Shown: one piece after another, positions 56,070 to 64,000 of the stretch
How positions within the stretch are numbered: position 1 is the stretch's first letter
Layout: each line of letters starts with the position of its first letter
NCBI GenBank assembly: GCA_018970175.1
Contig: JAGWWV010000006.1
Coordinates: forward strand, 1-64,000
DNA length: 64,000 bases
Origin: Acidobacteriota bacterium
Lineage (GTDB): Bacteria; Actinomycetota; Acidimicrobiia; Acidimicrobiales; Ilumatobacteraceae
Reading direction: 5' to 3'
Program-made: the position numbers and the translations under genes
The notes under the pieces: generated by a model
The model's input: the letters and a program-made list of their open reading frames with translations, nothing else
Database searches by the model: none
Told to the model about the DNA's origin: nothing

Positions 56070-56549
56070 ATGGCACGCCACCAGCTCACGCAAGTCGCCT
56101 ACGACCGCCTGAAGGCCGAGTTCGACGACCTCACCACGCGCGGCCGCATCCAGGTGGCCGAAAAGATCGAACGCGCGCGCGAGATGGGCGACCTCTCCGA
56201 AAACGGCGACTACCACGCCGCGAAAGACGAGCAGGGTCACATGGAGGCCCGCATCCGCACGCTCGAGGCAATCCTCGACGACCACGAAATCGTCGCCGCG
56301 GGCGAGCAGGACCAGGTGTCGATCGGCTGCACCGTCACCATCGTTTACGAGGGCGACGACGACGACATGGCGGAACGGTATTTCATCGGTCACATCGAGG
56401 AACGCCGCGAGGGCGTCGAGATCATGAGCCCGAAGGCCCCGCTCGGTTCGGCACTGTTGGAACGTCGTGTTGAAGAATGGGTCGAGTACCAGGCCCCCAA
56501 CGGCAACAAGTTGCGCGTGCGCATCCTTGCTGTCGAACACCACGACTGA
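56070..56549 (+). CDS. greA: Transcription elongation factor GreA
   Basis: [55 protein letters not shown]-like [15 protein letters not shown]. Confidence 0.93.
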   Translation: MARHQLTQVAYDRLKAEFDDLTTRGRIQVAEKIERAREMGDLSENGDYHAAKDEQGHMEARIRTLEAILDDHEIVAAGEQDQVSIGCTVTIVYEGDDDDMAERYFIGHIEERREGVEIMSPKAPLGSALLERRVEEWVEYQAPNGNKLRVRILAVEHHD

Positions 56550-56552
56550 CTT

Positions 56553-57410
56553 GTGACCGACACCGAACCGCGAACCCCACAACTTCCCACCGGACGCGAG
56601 GTCACCCTCCCCGGCCGAGGAACCATGTTCTTCCGCGAGGTCCCCGGCCCGCCGAACGCACCGACGCTCGTTTTGTTGCACGGGTGGACCGCCACGGCCG
56701 ACCTCAACTTCTTCACCTGTTACCAGGCCCTCGGCGAACACTTCCGCGTCATCGCACCCGACCAGCGGGGCCACGGGCGCGGAATTCGCTCGAACAAACC
56801 CTTCACCCTCGCCGCATGCGCCGACGACGCGGCCGCACTGGCCGACCATCTCGGCATCGCCACCTTCATCCCGGTCGGTTACTCGATGGGTGGCTCGATT
56901 GCACAGCTCGTATGGAAGCGGCACGAATCGCGTGTGCGTGCGCTCGTTCTCGCGGCAACGTCCGGCTACTTCGCGTCCACCCGCCAGGAGCGGCTTTCGT
57001 TTCTCGGACTCCACGGACTGGGTGTCCTCGCGCGTGTCACTCCGTCGAGCACCCGCGAACGCATCACCGAACGCGTCTACCTGCAACGCAAGGTGAGCAA
57101 TTGGGAACCGTGGGCCGCCGCGCAACTGCAGCAGCACGATTGGCGCACCATTCTCGAAGCGGGCGGTGCACTCGGCTCGTTCAATTCGCGCGACTGGATC
57201 CGCACAGTCGATGTTCCGTCGAGTGTCGTCATCACCATGCGCGACAGGGTCGTTCCCGTCAAACGGCAGATGCGACTGTTCGAGGCACTCCCCCGTGCCG
57301 AGGCATTCCGTGTCGATGCCGACCACGATGCGGTCTACGCGGCCGCCGATCAGTTCGTCCCGACCCTCGTCCGCGCCTGCAAATCCGCCGTCGAACGGGC
57401 AAAGGTCTGA
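56553..57410 (+). CDS. Alpha/beta fold hydrolase
   Basis: LVLLHGWTATADLNFFTCYQALGEHFRVIAPDQRGHGRG; VGYSMGGSIAQLVWKRH. Confidence 0.92.
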   Translation: MTDTEPRTPQLPTGREVTLPGRGTMFFREVPGPPNAPTLVLLHGWTATADLNFFTCYQALGEHFRVIAPDQRGHGRGIRSNKPFTLAACADDAAALADHLGIATFIPVGYSMGGSIAQLVWKRHESRVRALVLAATSGYFASTRQERLSFLGLHGLGVLARVTPSSTRERITERVYLQRKVSNWEPWAAAQLQQHDWRTILEAGGALGSFNSRDWIRTVDVPSSVVITMRDRVVPVKRQMRLFEALPRAEAFRVDADHDAVYAAADQFVPTLVRACKSAVERAKV

Positions 57411-57414
57411 ACAC

Positions 57415-58815
57415 GTGGCACGTCACGACTCTCCCCTGTCTTCACGACGCCGTCTCGGACGCAACGCCGAGATCGCCAAGCTCGGAGTAAAGGTCGGAAC
57501 GAACTACGCCACGACCGCCGCGAAGAAGCTCTTCGCATCGGCCGAGCGCAGGGAAGCACTCGACCACAGTCGCGAGATGAAGAACGCCGCCGAGATCGCC
57601 GAACGACTCGGAAACATGAAGGGCGCCCTCATGAAGCTCGGCCAGATGGCCAGCTATCTCGACCACGGGCTTCCCGAACCACTGCGGCTTGCTCTCGCCG
57701 AGCTGCAGAACAATGCACCACCGATGAGCGGCGAGCTCGCGCGTCGCGTCATCGAAGAAGAGTTCGGCGCCCCCGTCGATCAACTCTTCGTCGAATGGGA
57801 CGACGAACCCATCGCGTCGGCCTCGATCGGCCAGGTGCACCGCGCAATCATCGTCGACCCCGAATCGAACGAACATCGCGCCGTCGCGGTGAAGGTGCAG
57901 TACCCCGGTGTCGCCGACGCGATCGCTGCCGACTTGAGGAATGCCGACCTTCTCGGCGCAGTTCTTGCATTCGGGTTCAAGGCGTTCGAGCCCGACGAAA
58001 TGGTCGCCGAGATCAAGGAGCGGCTCGCCGAGGAACTCGACTACAGCCGCGAGGCGAAGAACCAGCAGGAGTTCGCCGACTTCTACACGAACCACCCCTT
58101 CGTCAACGTGCCACGGGTCCACACGCATCTCTCCTCGGCGCGGGTCATCACCTCCGACCTCGTCACCGGCAGTTCGTGGGCGGAATTGATGGAACAACCG
58201 CAGGATGTGCGCGATCGCGCCGCCGAGGCGATCTTTCGCTACGTCTTTCGGTCGCTCTATCGCTTCAGGGCGTTCAACGGCGACCCACACCCCGGGAACT
58301 ACATCTTTCATCTCGACGACCCCGACAACGTTCGTATCACGTTCCTCGACTACGGCCTCGTCAAGCACTTCACTGAAGACGAGATGACCGTCTTCAAGAA
58401 CATGATCTCGGCGGCGGCCATCAACCACGATGTCGATGCGTTCCGCCGCATCATCGAGGACGCCGGCCTACTGAAGGCTGATGCACCCGTCACGACCGAC
58501 CAGATCGGCGACTACTTCTCCCACTTCTACGCACCCGTGCGAGAGTCCCACGTCATGCACTGGACTCCGGAATACTCGTCGTCGATCGTGCGCCACACCT
58601 TCGACCGTTCCAGTCCCATCGCCAACTACGCGTCGGTCCCGCGCGCCTTCGTGTTCATCCAGCGCATCAACCTCGGCCTCTACGCGCTGCTCGGGGAACT
58701 TCGTGCGCGCGGCAACTACCGACGCATCGCTGAAGAGCTCTGGCCCATGGTCAACGCCGCACCATCGACGCCACTCGGCGAAGCGGAAGCCACCTGGCTC
58801 GCCACCCGCCGTTGA
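57415..58815 (+). CDS. ABC1/UbiB (AarF) family kinase-like protein
   Basis: KGALMKLGQMASYLDHGLPEPLRLALAELQNNAPPM; PIASASIGQVHRAII; NGDPHPGNYIFHLDDPDNVRITFLDYGLVK. Confidence 0.92.
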   Translation: MARHDSPLSSRRRLGRNAEIAKLGVKVGTNYATTAAKKLFASAERREALDHSREMKNAAEIAERLGNMKGALMKLGQMASYLDHGLPEPLRLALAELQNNAPPMSGELARRVIEEEFGAPVDQLFVEWDDEPIASASIGQVHRAIIVDPESNEHRAVAVKVQYPGVADAIAADLRNADLLGAVLAFGFKAFEPDEMVAEIKERLAEELDYSREAKNQQEFADFYTNHPFVNVPRVHTHLSSARVITSDLVTGSSWAELMEQPQDVRDRAAEAIFRYVFRSLYRFRAFNGDPHPGNYIFHLDDPDNVRITFLDYGLVKHFTEDEMTVFKNMISAAAINHDVDAFRRIIEDAGLLKADAPVTTDQIGDYFSHFYAPVRESHVMHWTPEYSSSIVRHTFDRSSPIANYASVPRAFVFIQRINLGLYALLGELRARGNYRRIAEELWPMVNAAPSTPLGEAEATWLATRR

Positions 58816-58928
58816 CCTGACCCACTTCACGCACACACCCGAAGTCATTTTCTCTATCAACTCAGATTCAATCGATGTCTTTCATGCACAACCCAACCGA
58901 TCATTCAAACGAAAAGGAGAAACTCGAC

Positions 58929-59132
58929 GTGAATCCCGTAAGTCAGAAGATTGAGCGCAGAGTTATCTTCGTCGATTCCAGATCAGAAATGAATGCCATC
59001 TCGCGCACGCTTCAACCGGGCGATGTCGTCGTTCTTCGTGGAACCGATCCGGAGATCGTCGACTACCTCGTGAACTTCGAATGGACCGACGAAGACGAGG
59101 CGCGCCTGCAGGCCGACCTCGACGAGGACTAA
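58929..59132 (+). CDS. Small acidic hypothetical protein
   Basis: GTG preceded by aaaaggag SD; VNPVSQKIERRVIFVDSRSEMNAISRTLQPGDVVVLRGTDPEIVDYLVNFEWTDEDEARLQADLDED. Confidence 0.6.
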   Translation: MNPVSQKIERRVIFVDSRSEMNAISRTLQPGDVVVLRGTDPEIVDYLVNFEWTDEDEARLQADLDED

Positions 59133-60328
59133 CTCCGCGGAACGTCCTTCCATGCCTGCCCCACCCACGGGTCGGGCTCACGCGGCAGGCCGAGCACGCG
59201 TTCACCGATGATGTTGCGCTGAATCTCGCTCGTTCCACCTTCGATCGAATTCGCGCGGGTGCGGAGGAACTCACGCACGTACTTCGCGTTTTCCGACTTC
59301 ACATCGCCTTCCCACGCCAGGCCGTCCGCGCCGAGAATCTCGAGCGCGAGGCACTGCAGGTCCTGGTTCGACTTTGCCTTCATCACCTTCGTGATCGACC
59401 CGGCAGGACCCTTGACGCGGCCGACCGTCCAACCCAGCACCTTTGCGTTGATCCATGCGTTCACGAGTCGCTCGCGCTGGGACGCATTCACACCGCGATC
59501 GCGCGACAAGGCGACGACTTCATCGATCGTCTTGCCTCCGAGGATGCTGCGCTTCTGCGGTCCACCCGCTTTCTGGCCCGACAGGGTGATTCGTTCGGCG
59601 GCGAGTGATGCATTCGACGCCGCCCAACCATCGTTCACGGGGCTGATTCGCCACAGGTCGGGAATGCGCACGTCGGTGAGGAAGATCTCGTTGAACTCGT
59701 GCTCCCCGGTCATCTGGATGAGCGGTCGCAGCTCGACTCCGGGTGCACGCAGGTCGACGGCGAAGTAGGTGATGCCCTTGTTCTTCGGCGCATCGGGGTC
59801 GGTGCGGGCGAGCAGCATGCCGATGTCTGCCTCGTGACCGAGGGTCGTCCACACCTTCTGGCCCGAGGCAACCCACTCACCGCCGTCGCGCACCGCGCGG
59901 CATGCGAGCGACGCAAGGTCGCTACCCGCGCCGGGTTCGCTGAACAACTGCGCCCACATCTCTTCCCCCGTCACGATTTTCGGCAGGAACCGGCGCTTCG
60001 TCTCTTCCGAGGCGAACTGACGGATTGCCGGCGCGGCCAGCACGAAGCCCGTCCCTCGCGGAATGCGCGGAACCGCGAGCGCGTCGAGCCGGGCGATTGC
60101 CGCGGCCGCATCGGGCTCCGACAATCCGCGGCCACCGTGCTCGACATCCCAATGCGGCGCAATCCAACCACCACGACCGAGCGCACGAACGATCGACTGC
60201 GAGCCCATTGCAATCTGCACCTCGCGGAGTGACGTCCAATCACCTCGCTCGGCGAACGTGAACCATTCGTCGGGCAGGATCGAACGAAGCTCGTCATCGA
60301 GTTCGTTCACCACACCCACGACGGTCAC
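59129..60328 (-). CDS. Acyl-CoA dehydrogenase family protein
   Basis: AQLFSEPGAGSDLASLACRAVRDGGEWVASGQKVWTT; IEGGTSEIQRNIIGERVLGLPREP. Confidence 0.93.
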   Translation of the reverse strand: MTVVGVVNELDDELRSILPDEWFTFAERGDWTSLREVQIAMGSQSIVRALGRGGWIAPHWDVEHGGRGLSEPDAAAAIARLDALAVPRIPRGTGFVLAAPAIRQFASEETKRRFLPKIVTGEEMWAQLFSEPGAGSDLASLACRAVRDGGEWVASGQKVWTTLGHEADIGMLLARTDPDAPKNKGITYFAVDLRAPGVELRPLIQMTGEHEFNEIFLTDVRIPDLWRISPVNDGWAASNASLAAERITLSGQKAGGPQKRSILGGKTIDEVVALSRDRGVNASQRERLVNAWINAKVLGWTVGRVKGPAGSITKVMKAKSNQDLQCLALEILGADGLAWEGDVKSENAKYVREFLRTRANSIEGGTSEIQRNIIGERVLGLPREPDPWVGQAWKDVPRS

Positions 60329-60334
60329 CTCACC

Positions 60335-61273
60335 TCAACGTGGTCCGTACAACGGACGCAGCTGGTGGTAGTGCCACGGCACCGACACCAAACGCCCGGT
60401 GCCCGACAACGTCACGTAGGCCGTCGGTTGTCCTTCGAACGAGAACAACACATGCGTCGTCCACGCATCGTCGAAGCCCATGTAGTGAACCTCTTCACCA
60501 TCGGGGCTGAACGTGATGACACCGCTGCGCCCCTGTGGCGATCCGTTGTGCACCGCGACGGCGATCTCGCCGTTCGCTCCGACGGTCAACGAATCGAACC
60601 ACGTAACGGGCAGAGGGTGGGTGAAGATGCAGTCGCCGAACGGAACATCGGGATCGGCCAACACGCCCGGCGCCGTGATGTGTCGCATGAACAGACGCCC
60701 CGTCAGGTACTCGGTCCAGTAGAGCCTGCTGCCGTCGGGTGAGATCCCGATGCCGTTGGTCGGCACCGCCGATCGAAGAACACGCTTCACGCTCGACATG
60801 TCGGACGGCACGTAATAGATCCCCGTCTCATCGGCCTTGCGCGAATCGTGGTCCGTCACGCCGATGTCGGTGAACCAGAAACCACCTGAAGAATCGAACA
60901 CGAGATCGTCGGGGGCCCGCAATCCGTGGCCCTCGCACTCGGTGAGAATGTCGATGCACTCGCCTGTCGTCACGTCAATGCGTTGAATGCTTCCGCCGCG
61001 GTACGCCAACCGTTTCACGTCGACTCCGGGCATCGACCCGAGAATTCCGGGCTTCAACAATCCGCCCATGTTGGCGCAGTAGAGAAAACCGTCGGGTCCG
61101 AACGCGAGCCCGTTCGGCATCCCCTCGGGTTCGGCGACGGTCTTCTTCGTTCCGTCGGGCCACACCTGGACGACCTTGTTGCCGAGAAGTTCGCTCAACA
61201 TGACCGAACCGTCGGGCATGAGAATGGGACCCTCGGGAAACTTCAACCCGTCGATCCAGGTGGTGATGTTCAC
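60335..61273 (-). CDS. SMP-30/gluconolactonase/LRE family protein
   Basis: DGLKFPEGPILMPDGSVMLSELLGNKVVQVWPDG; LRAPDDLVFDSSGGFWFTDIG; PTNGIGISPDGSRLYWTEYLTGRL. Confidence 0.92.
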   Translation of the reverse strand: MNITTWIDGLKFPEGPILMPDGSVMLSELLGNKVVQVWPDGTKKTVAEPEGMPNGLAFGPDGFLYCANMGGLLKPGILGSMPGVDVKRLAYRGGSIQRIDVTTGECIDILTECEGHGLRAPDDLVFDSSGGFWFTDIGVTDHDSRKADETGIYYVPSDMSSVKRVLRSAVPTNGIGISPDGSRLYWTEYLTGRLFMRHITAPGVLADPDVPFGDCIFTHPLPVTWFDSLTVGANGEIAVAVHNGSPQGRSGVITFSPDGEEVHYMGFDDAWTTHVLFSFEGQPTAYVTLSGTGRLVSVPWHYHQLRPLYGPR

Positions 61274-61275
61274 CG

Positions 61276-62025
61276 TCAGCGCTCCTGTTCGGTCGGCCGA
61301 ACGAGCAGATCGCTCACCGACACCCCCGCCGGCCGCGTGACGCAGAACGTGATGGTCTCGGCGATCTCTTCGGCGGTCATCGCGGGCATCGCCTCGAGGC
61401 TGGCGCGAATCTTGGCGAGCAGATCGGGGCGAATGTGTTCGATGAACTCGGACTTGGTGAACCCCGGCGCAACGATGGACACGCGCACGTGTTTCGATGC
61501 GAGCTCTTGACGCAAACCGTCACTGAACGCGTTCACGGCGAACTTCGTCGCCGCATAGACGGAACTTCCCGGCAGCGCCTTGCGACCGGCCACCGAGCTG
61601 ATGTTCACAATGTCGGCGACCCCGCGCGGGCCGGCTGCAGCCTCGACGAGATGTTTGAGCGCAATGTGGGTGCAATTCAAGACGCCCATCACATTCACGT
61701 CGACCATACGACGCCAATCTTCCAACTCGACCTGCACGGCGGGGCCGGTGAGACCGATGCCGGCGTTGTTCACCAGAATGTCGATGCGGCCGAACTGCGC
61801 AACGGTGCCGTCGACCATGCGTTGCACCGAGGCGACGTCGGTGACGTCGCATTCGAATGCATGTACGTTCGCCACCGAGGAGGCGAGGCTCGCCAGGCGG
61901 TCGGCGCGCCGCGCCGCGGCCACCACCGTTGCGCCGCGTGCCGCCAGGTCGCGCGCGGTCGCCTCGCCGATACCCGACGACGCGCCCGTCACCACGGCCA
62001 CACATCCTTTCAACGACGCCATCAC
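61276..62025 (-). CDS. SDR-family oxidoreductase
   Basis: AVVTGASSGIGEATARDLAARGATVVAAARR; VYAATKFAVNAFSDGLRQEL. Confidence 0.92.
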   Translation of the reverse strand: MMASLKGCVAVVTGASSGIGEATARDLAARGATVVAAARRADRLASLASSVANVHAFECDVTDVASVQRMVDGTVAQFGRIDILVNNAGIGLTGPAVQVELEDWRRMVDVNVMGVLNCTHIALKHLVEAAAGPRGVADIVNISSVAGRKALPGSSVYAATKFAVNAFSDGLRQELASKHVRVSIVAPGFTKSEFIEHIRPDLLAKIRASLEAMPAMTAEEIAETITFCVTRPAGVSVSDLLVRPTEQER

Positions 62026-63284
62026 TTGGCCGCGATTCCGTCGAGAAGAGGCAGCACGTACTTCATCAATCCCTCGTGGTCCTCGGACATCGGGAAGTGC
62101 CCGAGGCCCTTCATGATCTGCATTGTCGACCCCGGAATCTCACGACCCGCCAACTCGGTCCAGGGAATCGTCGGGAAGTCGTACTCGCCCGTCAGCAGGT
62201 GCACCGCGCACTTCCGTGTGTCGATGAGATGACCCTGCCCACGCAGGTCGTGGGTGACCGCGTAATAGTCGATGTCGCCGGGGAACGCACCAGGTGCGCC
62301 CTGCGAATAATGCAGCCGCGTTTCCTGGCGCGAGCTCTCCGGTGCCGTCGGCGACATGATCATCATCATCGTCGCCGCGTGCTTCGCAGGGTCGATGTCC
62401 TGCGAATCTTCCAGGGCACCTTCGGGAATGTCTGCGTGCAGTCCACCCTCGAGTGCAAGAACTGCACGGAACTCGTCGGGATGGAAACGGGCAAGGTCGA
62501 GCGCCAACATTCCGCCAACCGACGAACCGATGAACACGGGACGGTCGAGGCCCAACACCTGCGCCAACTGCACCGGCAGAGCCATCGCATTCTCGGGCGT
62601 CAGCGTGTAACGCTCGGCCCACCAGGCCTTTTCAACGGGCGGCAGCGACTTACCGTGGAACGGCATGTCGTAGACGATGACGCGGTATTTCGACGTGATG
62701 CGCTCGTCCTCCAGAAAGTGGCGGAACTGACGGCCATCGGCACCGGCAGTGTGCTGGCACAGAAGACCGATGCCCTGGCCGGCTTCCTCGAAGTACACGC
62801 GATTGTCGTAGCCCCCGATGTTCAGGTGCACGTAACGACCGACGGCCTTGTCGAAGGTGCCGTGCGGACGCGTGTAACCACCGGGCTTCGGCGCAGGGTC
62901 GGTGCCGTTTACTGCCGCGCGCAACAACTCACAAAAGCGACGCGTTGCCAAATGACGCTCGGCGTCGGGGTGCGCGGGGCTCAACACCAAACCGCCGACT
63001 GCGGCAGCCGCGATGTAGTCGACGAAGCCCGACGGAGGAACTGCTGCGAGCAGGTGTCCCCACGTCTCGGAGCTTGCGCTCACTTGGAAGTCATCACCCG
63101 ATCCCGACAAGCCGTCACCCTTCGCCGGTGAGGCCGCGCCGACTTTTCCGCGCGACACGTCCATGCGCCAGCCCACACCGTCGACGAGCACCGTCATGGA
63201 ACCCGTCCACCACCGTGCGTTGTACTGGAATTCGCCGTCGGCATTTGCGAAGGCAATCGCCTTCGCCACGACTCCGTCATTCAT
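62022..63284 (-). CDS. Alpha/beta fold hydrolase with an N-terminal extension
   Basis: 4-nt overlap with SDR; YRVIVYDMPFHGKSLPP; RPVFIGSSVGGMLALDLARFHP. Confidence 0.85.
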   Translation of the reverse strand: MNDGVVAKAIAFANADGEFQYNARWWTGSMTVLVDGVGWRMDVSRGKVGAASPAKGDGLSGSGDDFQVSASSETWGHLLAAVPPSGFVDYIAAAAVGGLVLSPAHPDAERHLATRRFCELLRAAVNGTDPAPKPGGYTRPHGTFDKAVGRYVHLNIGGYDNRVYFEEAGQGIGLLCQHTAGADGRQFRHFLEDERITSKYRVIVYDMPFHGKSLPPVEKAWWAERYTLTPENAMALPVQLAQVLGLDRPVFIGSSVGGMLALDLARFHPDEFRAVLALEGGLHADIPEGALEDSQDIDPAKHAATMMMIMSPTAPESSRQETRLHYSQGAPGAFPGDIDYYAVTHDLRGQGHLIDTRKCAVHLLTGEYDFPTIPWTELAGREIPGSTMQIMKGLGHFPMSEDHEGLMKYVLPLLDGIAAK

Positions 63285-63382
63285 GGCCCCCACCTTTCGG
63301 CCCACCCCCGCGGGCCTTCGTGCACATTAACCGCGGGAACAAACGTCGGTCATTCGACACCCCCTTGCGCACACATGGAGGC

Positions 63383-63651
63383 GTGTTACTCTTCGAACAC
63401 GTCGGAATTCGCGCTTCCGCGTTCAAGCACGGCCTGACCCGTGAAGCAATCGAGCACGCGTTCGAAACTCGGCTACCGATGGCCGATGAGCAAGATCGAG
63501 GCGACCGTGTCGTCTATTTATTCGTCGGATTCGACCATGCCGGTAACGAAATTGAGCTTGCCGCTGAACTCGACATTCTTCGGCGTTTTTTCATCTTCCA
63601 CGCGATGCCACGCCGAAAACACTTCCTCAGCAATGAAAGGAACTTTTTTGA
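63383..63651 (+). CDS. Toxin-like small protein (KHG...HAMP family), frame continues past the expected C-terminus
   Basis: VLLFEHVGIRASAFKHGLTREAIEHAFETRLPMADEQDRGDRVVYLFVGFDHAGNEIELAAELDILRRFFIFHAMPRRKHFLSNERNFF; no stop until 63919 in this frame, TGA available by -1 slip at T6. Confidence 0.45.
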
Positions 63652-63926
63652 CAAGTCAAGAGTCCGAACCTCGGGCAAACGGTCGGCCAAGCACCTCCGT
63701 GCGGCGCACTTTTTCGGCCGAGGAAATGAGCAACATGATCACTCCGGTTGCGCTCGAGCGGTTCCGCGAATCGATCAAAACGATGGGGCCGTTCGAGGCC
63801 GATCCGTCACCCAACACCCCGGAACACGATGCATGGCTCGACCGCTGGGTCGAGGGATATTGCGCTTCGGGCCACGACCCCAACTACACGGGTCCGGACG
63901 ACACGGGTCTAGGCGATGAGGCCTGA
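63648..63926 (+). CDS. Putative antitoxin / small partner protein
   Basis: TTG with SD gaaagga 7 nt upstream (alternative ATG at 63633); LTSQESEPRANGRPSTSVRRTFSAEEMSNMITPVALERFRESIKTMGPFEADPSPNTPEHDAWLDRWVEGYC. Confidence 0.5.
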   Translation: MTSQESEPRANGRPSTSVRRTFSAEEMSNMITPVALERFRESIKTMGPFEADPSPNTPEHDAWLDRWVEGYCASGHDPNYTGPDDTGLGDEA

Positions 63927-64000
63927 TCAGAGCGTGCGGACGTAGTCGAGGCCGATGTCGAGAATTGGCGACGAATGCGTGAGCCCACCCACCGAGACGT
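63927..64000 (-). CDS. nadC: Nicotinate-nucleotide pyrophosphorylase C-terminus (truncated by window end)
   Basis: Reverse-strand translation VSVGGLTHSSPILDIGLDYVRTL* matches the typical NadC C-terminal motif. Confidence 0.7.
   Translation of the reverse strand, partial: VSVGGLTHSSPILDIGLDYVRTL

Noticed and set aside
1-64000. tRNA/rRNA genes, CRISPR arrays, prophage or recognised transposase genes
   Set aside because: Looked for cloverleaf-like or rRNA sequence, regular repeats and transposase/integrase motifs on both strands; none supported by reading alone

Overview
This looks like a roughly 64 kb chromosomal segment of a high-GC actinobacterium. The gene content (F420/LLM oxidoreductases, mycothiol enzymes, acyl-CoA metabolism) suggests an Acidimicrobiia-like lineage, but that assignment is inference. 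It is densely packed with about 65 genes. They cover lipid/acyl-CoA catabolism (acyl-CoA dehydrogenases, acyl-CoA ligases, thiolase, SDR/MaoC pairs, WS/DGAT), a ZnuABC-like metal transporter, LCP and M15 envelope proteins, an RCC1/FN3 surface protein, BirA plus an acyl-CoA carboxylase, LysS-DapD, an acyl-CoA mutase, and a branched-chain amino-acid block (cimA, ilvE, leuB). I saw no rRNA, tRNA, CRISPR or transposase. The main non-routine signals are: (1) a 936-bp unit with 33-bp perfect (about 51-bp imperfect) terminal inverted repeats carrying a single EamA-type exporter gene, fitted exactly between the stop codons of two convergent genes; (2) an unlisted 23-aa leader peptide MSTARTASTLGSFGVVAAIIIIP followed by two hairpins and a T-run terminator upstream of citramalate synthase, i.e. 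a likely Ile/Val attenuator; (3) a TANNNT box 6-9 nt upstream of at least 22 start codons, including several very short divergent intergenic regions, implying widespread leaderless transcription; (4) a toxin/antitoxin-like pair whose first ORF reads through a T6 homopolymer; (5) a PAS-GGDEF-EAL gene with no canonical start before its PAS domain, lying in frame behind the stop of the preceding gene. All functional calls come from reading the translations; no database search was possible.
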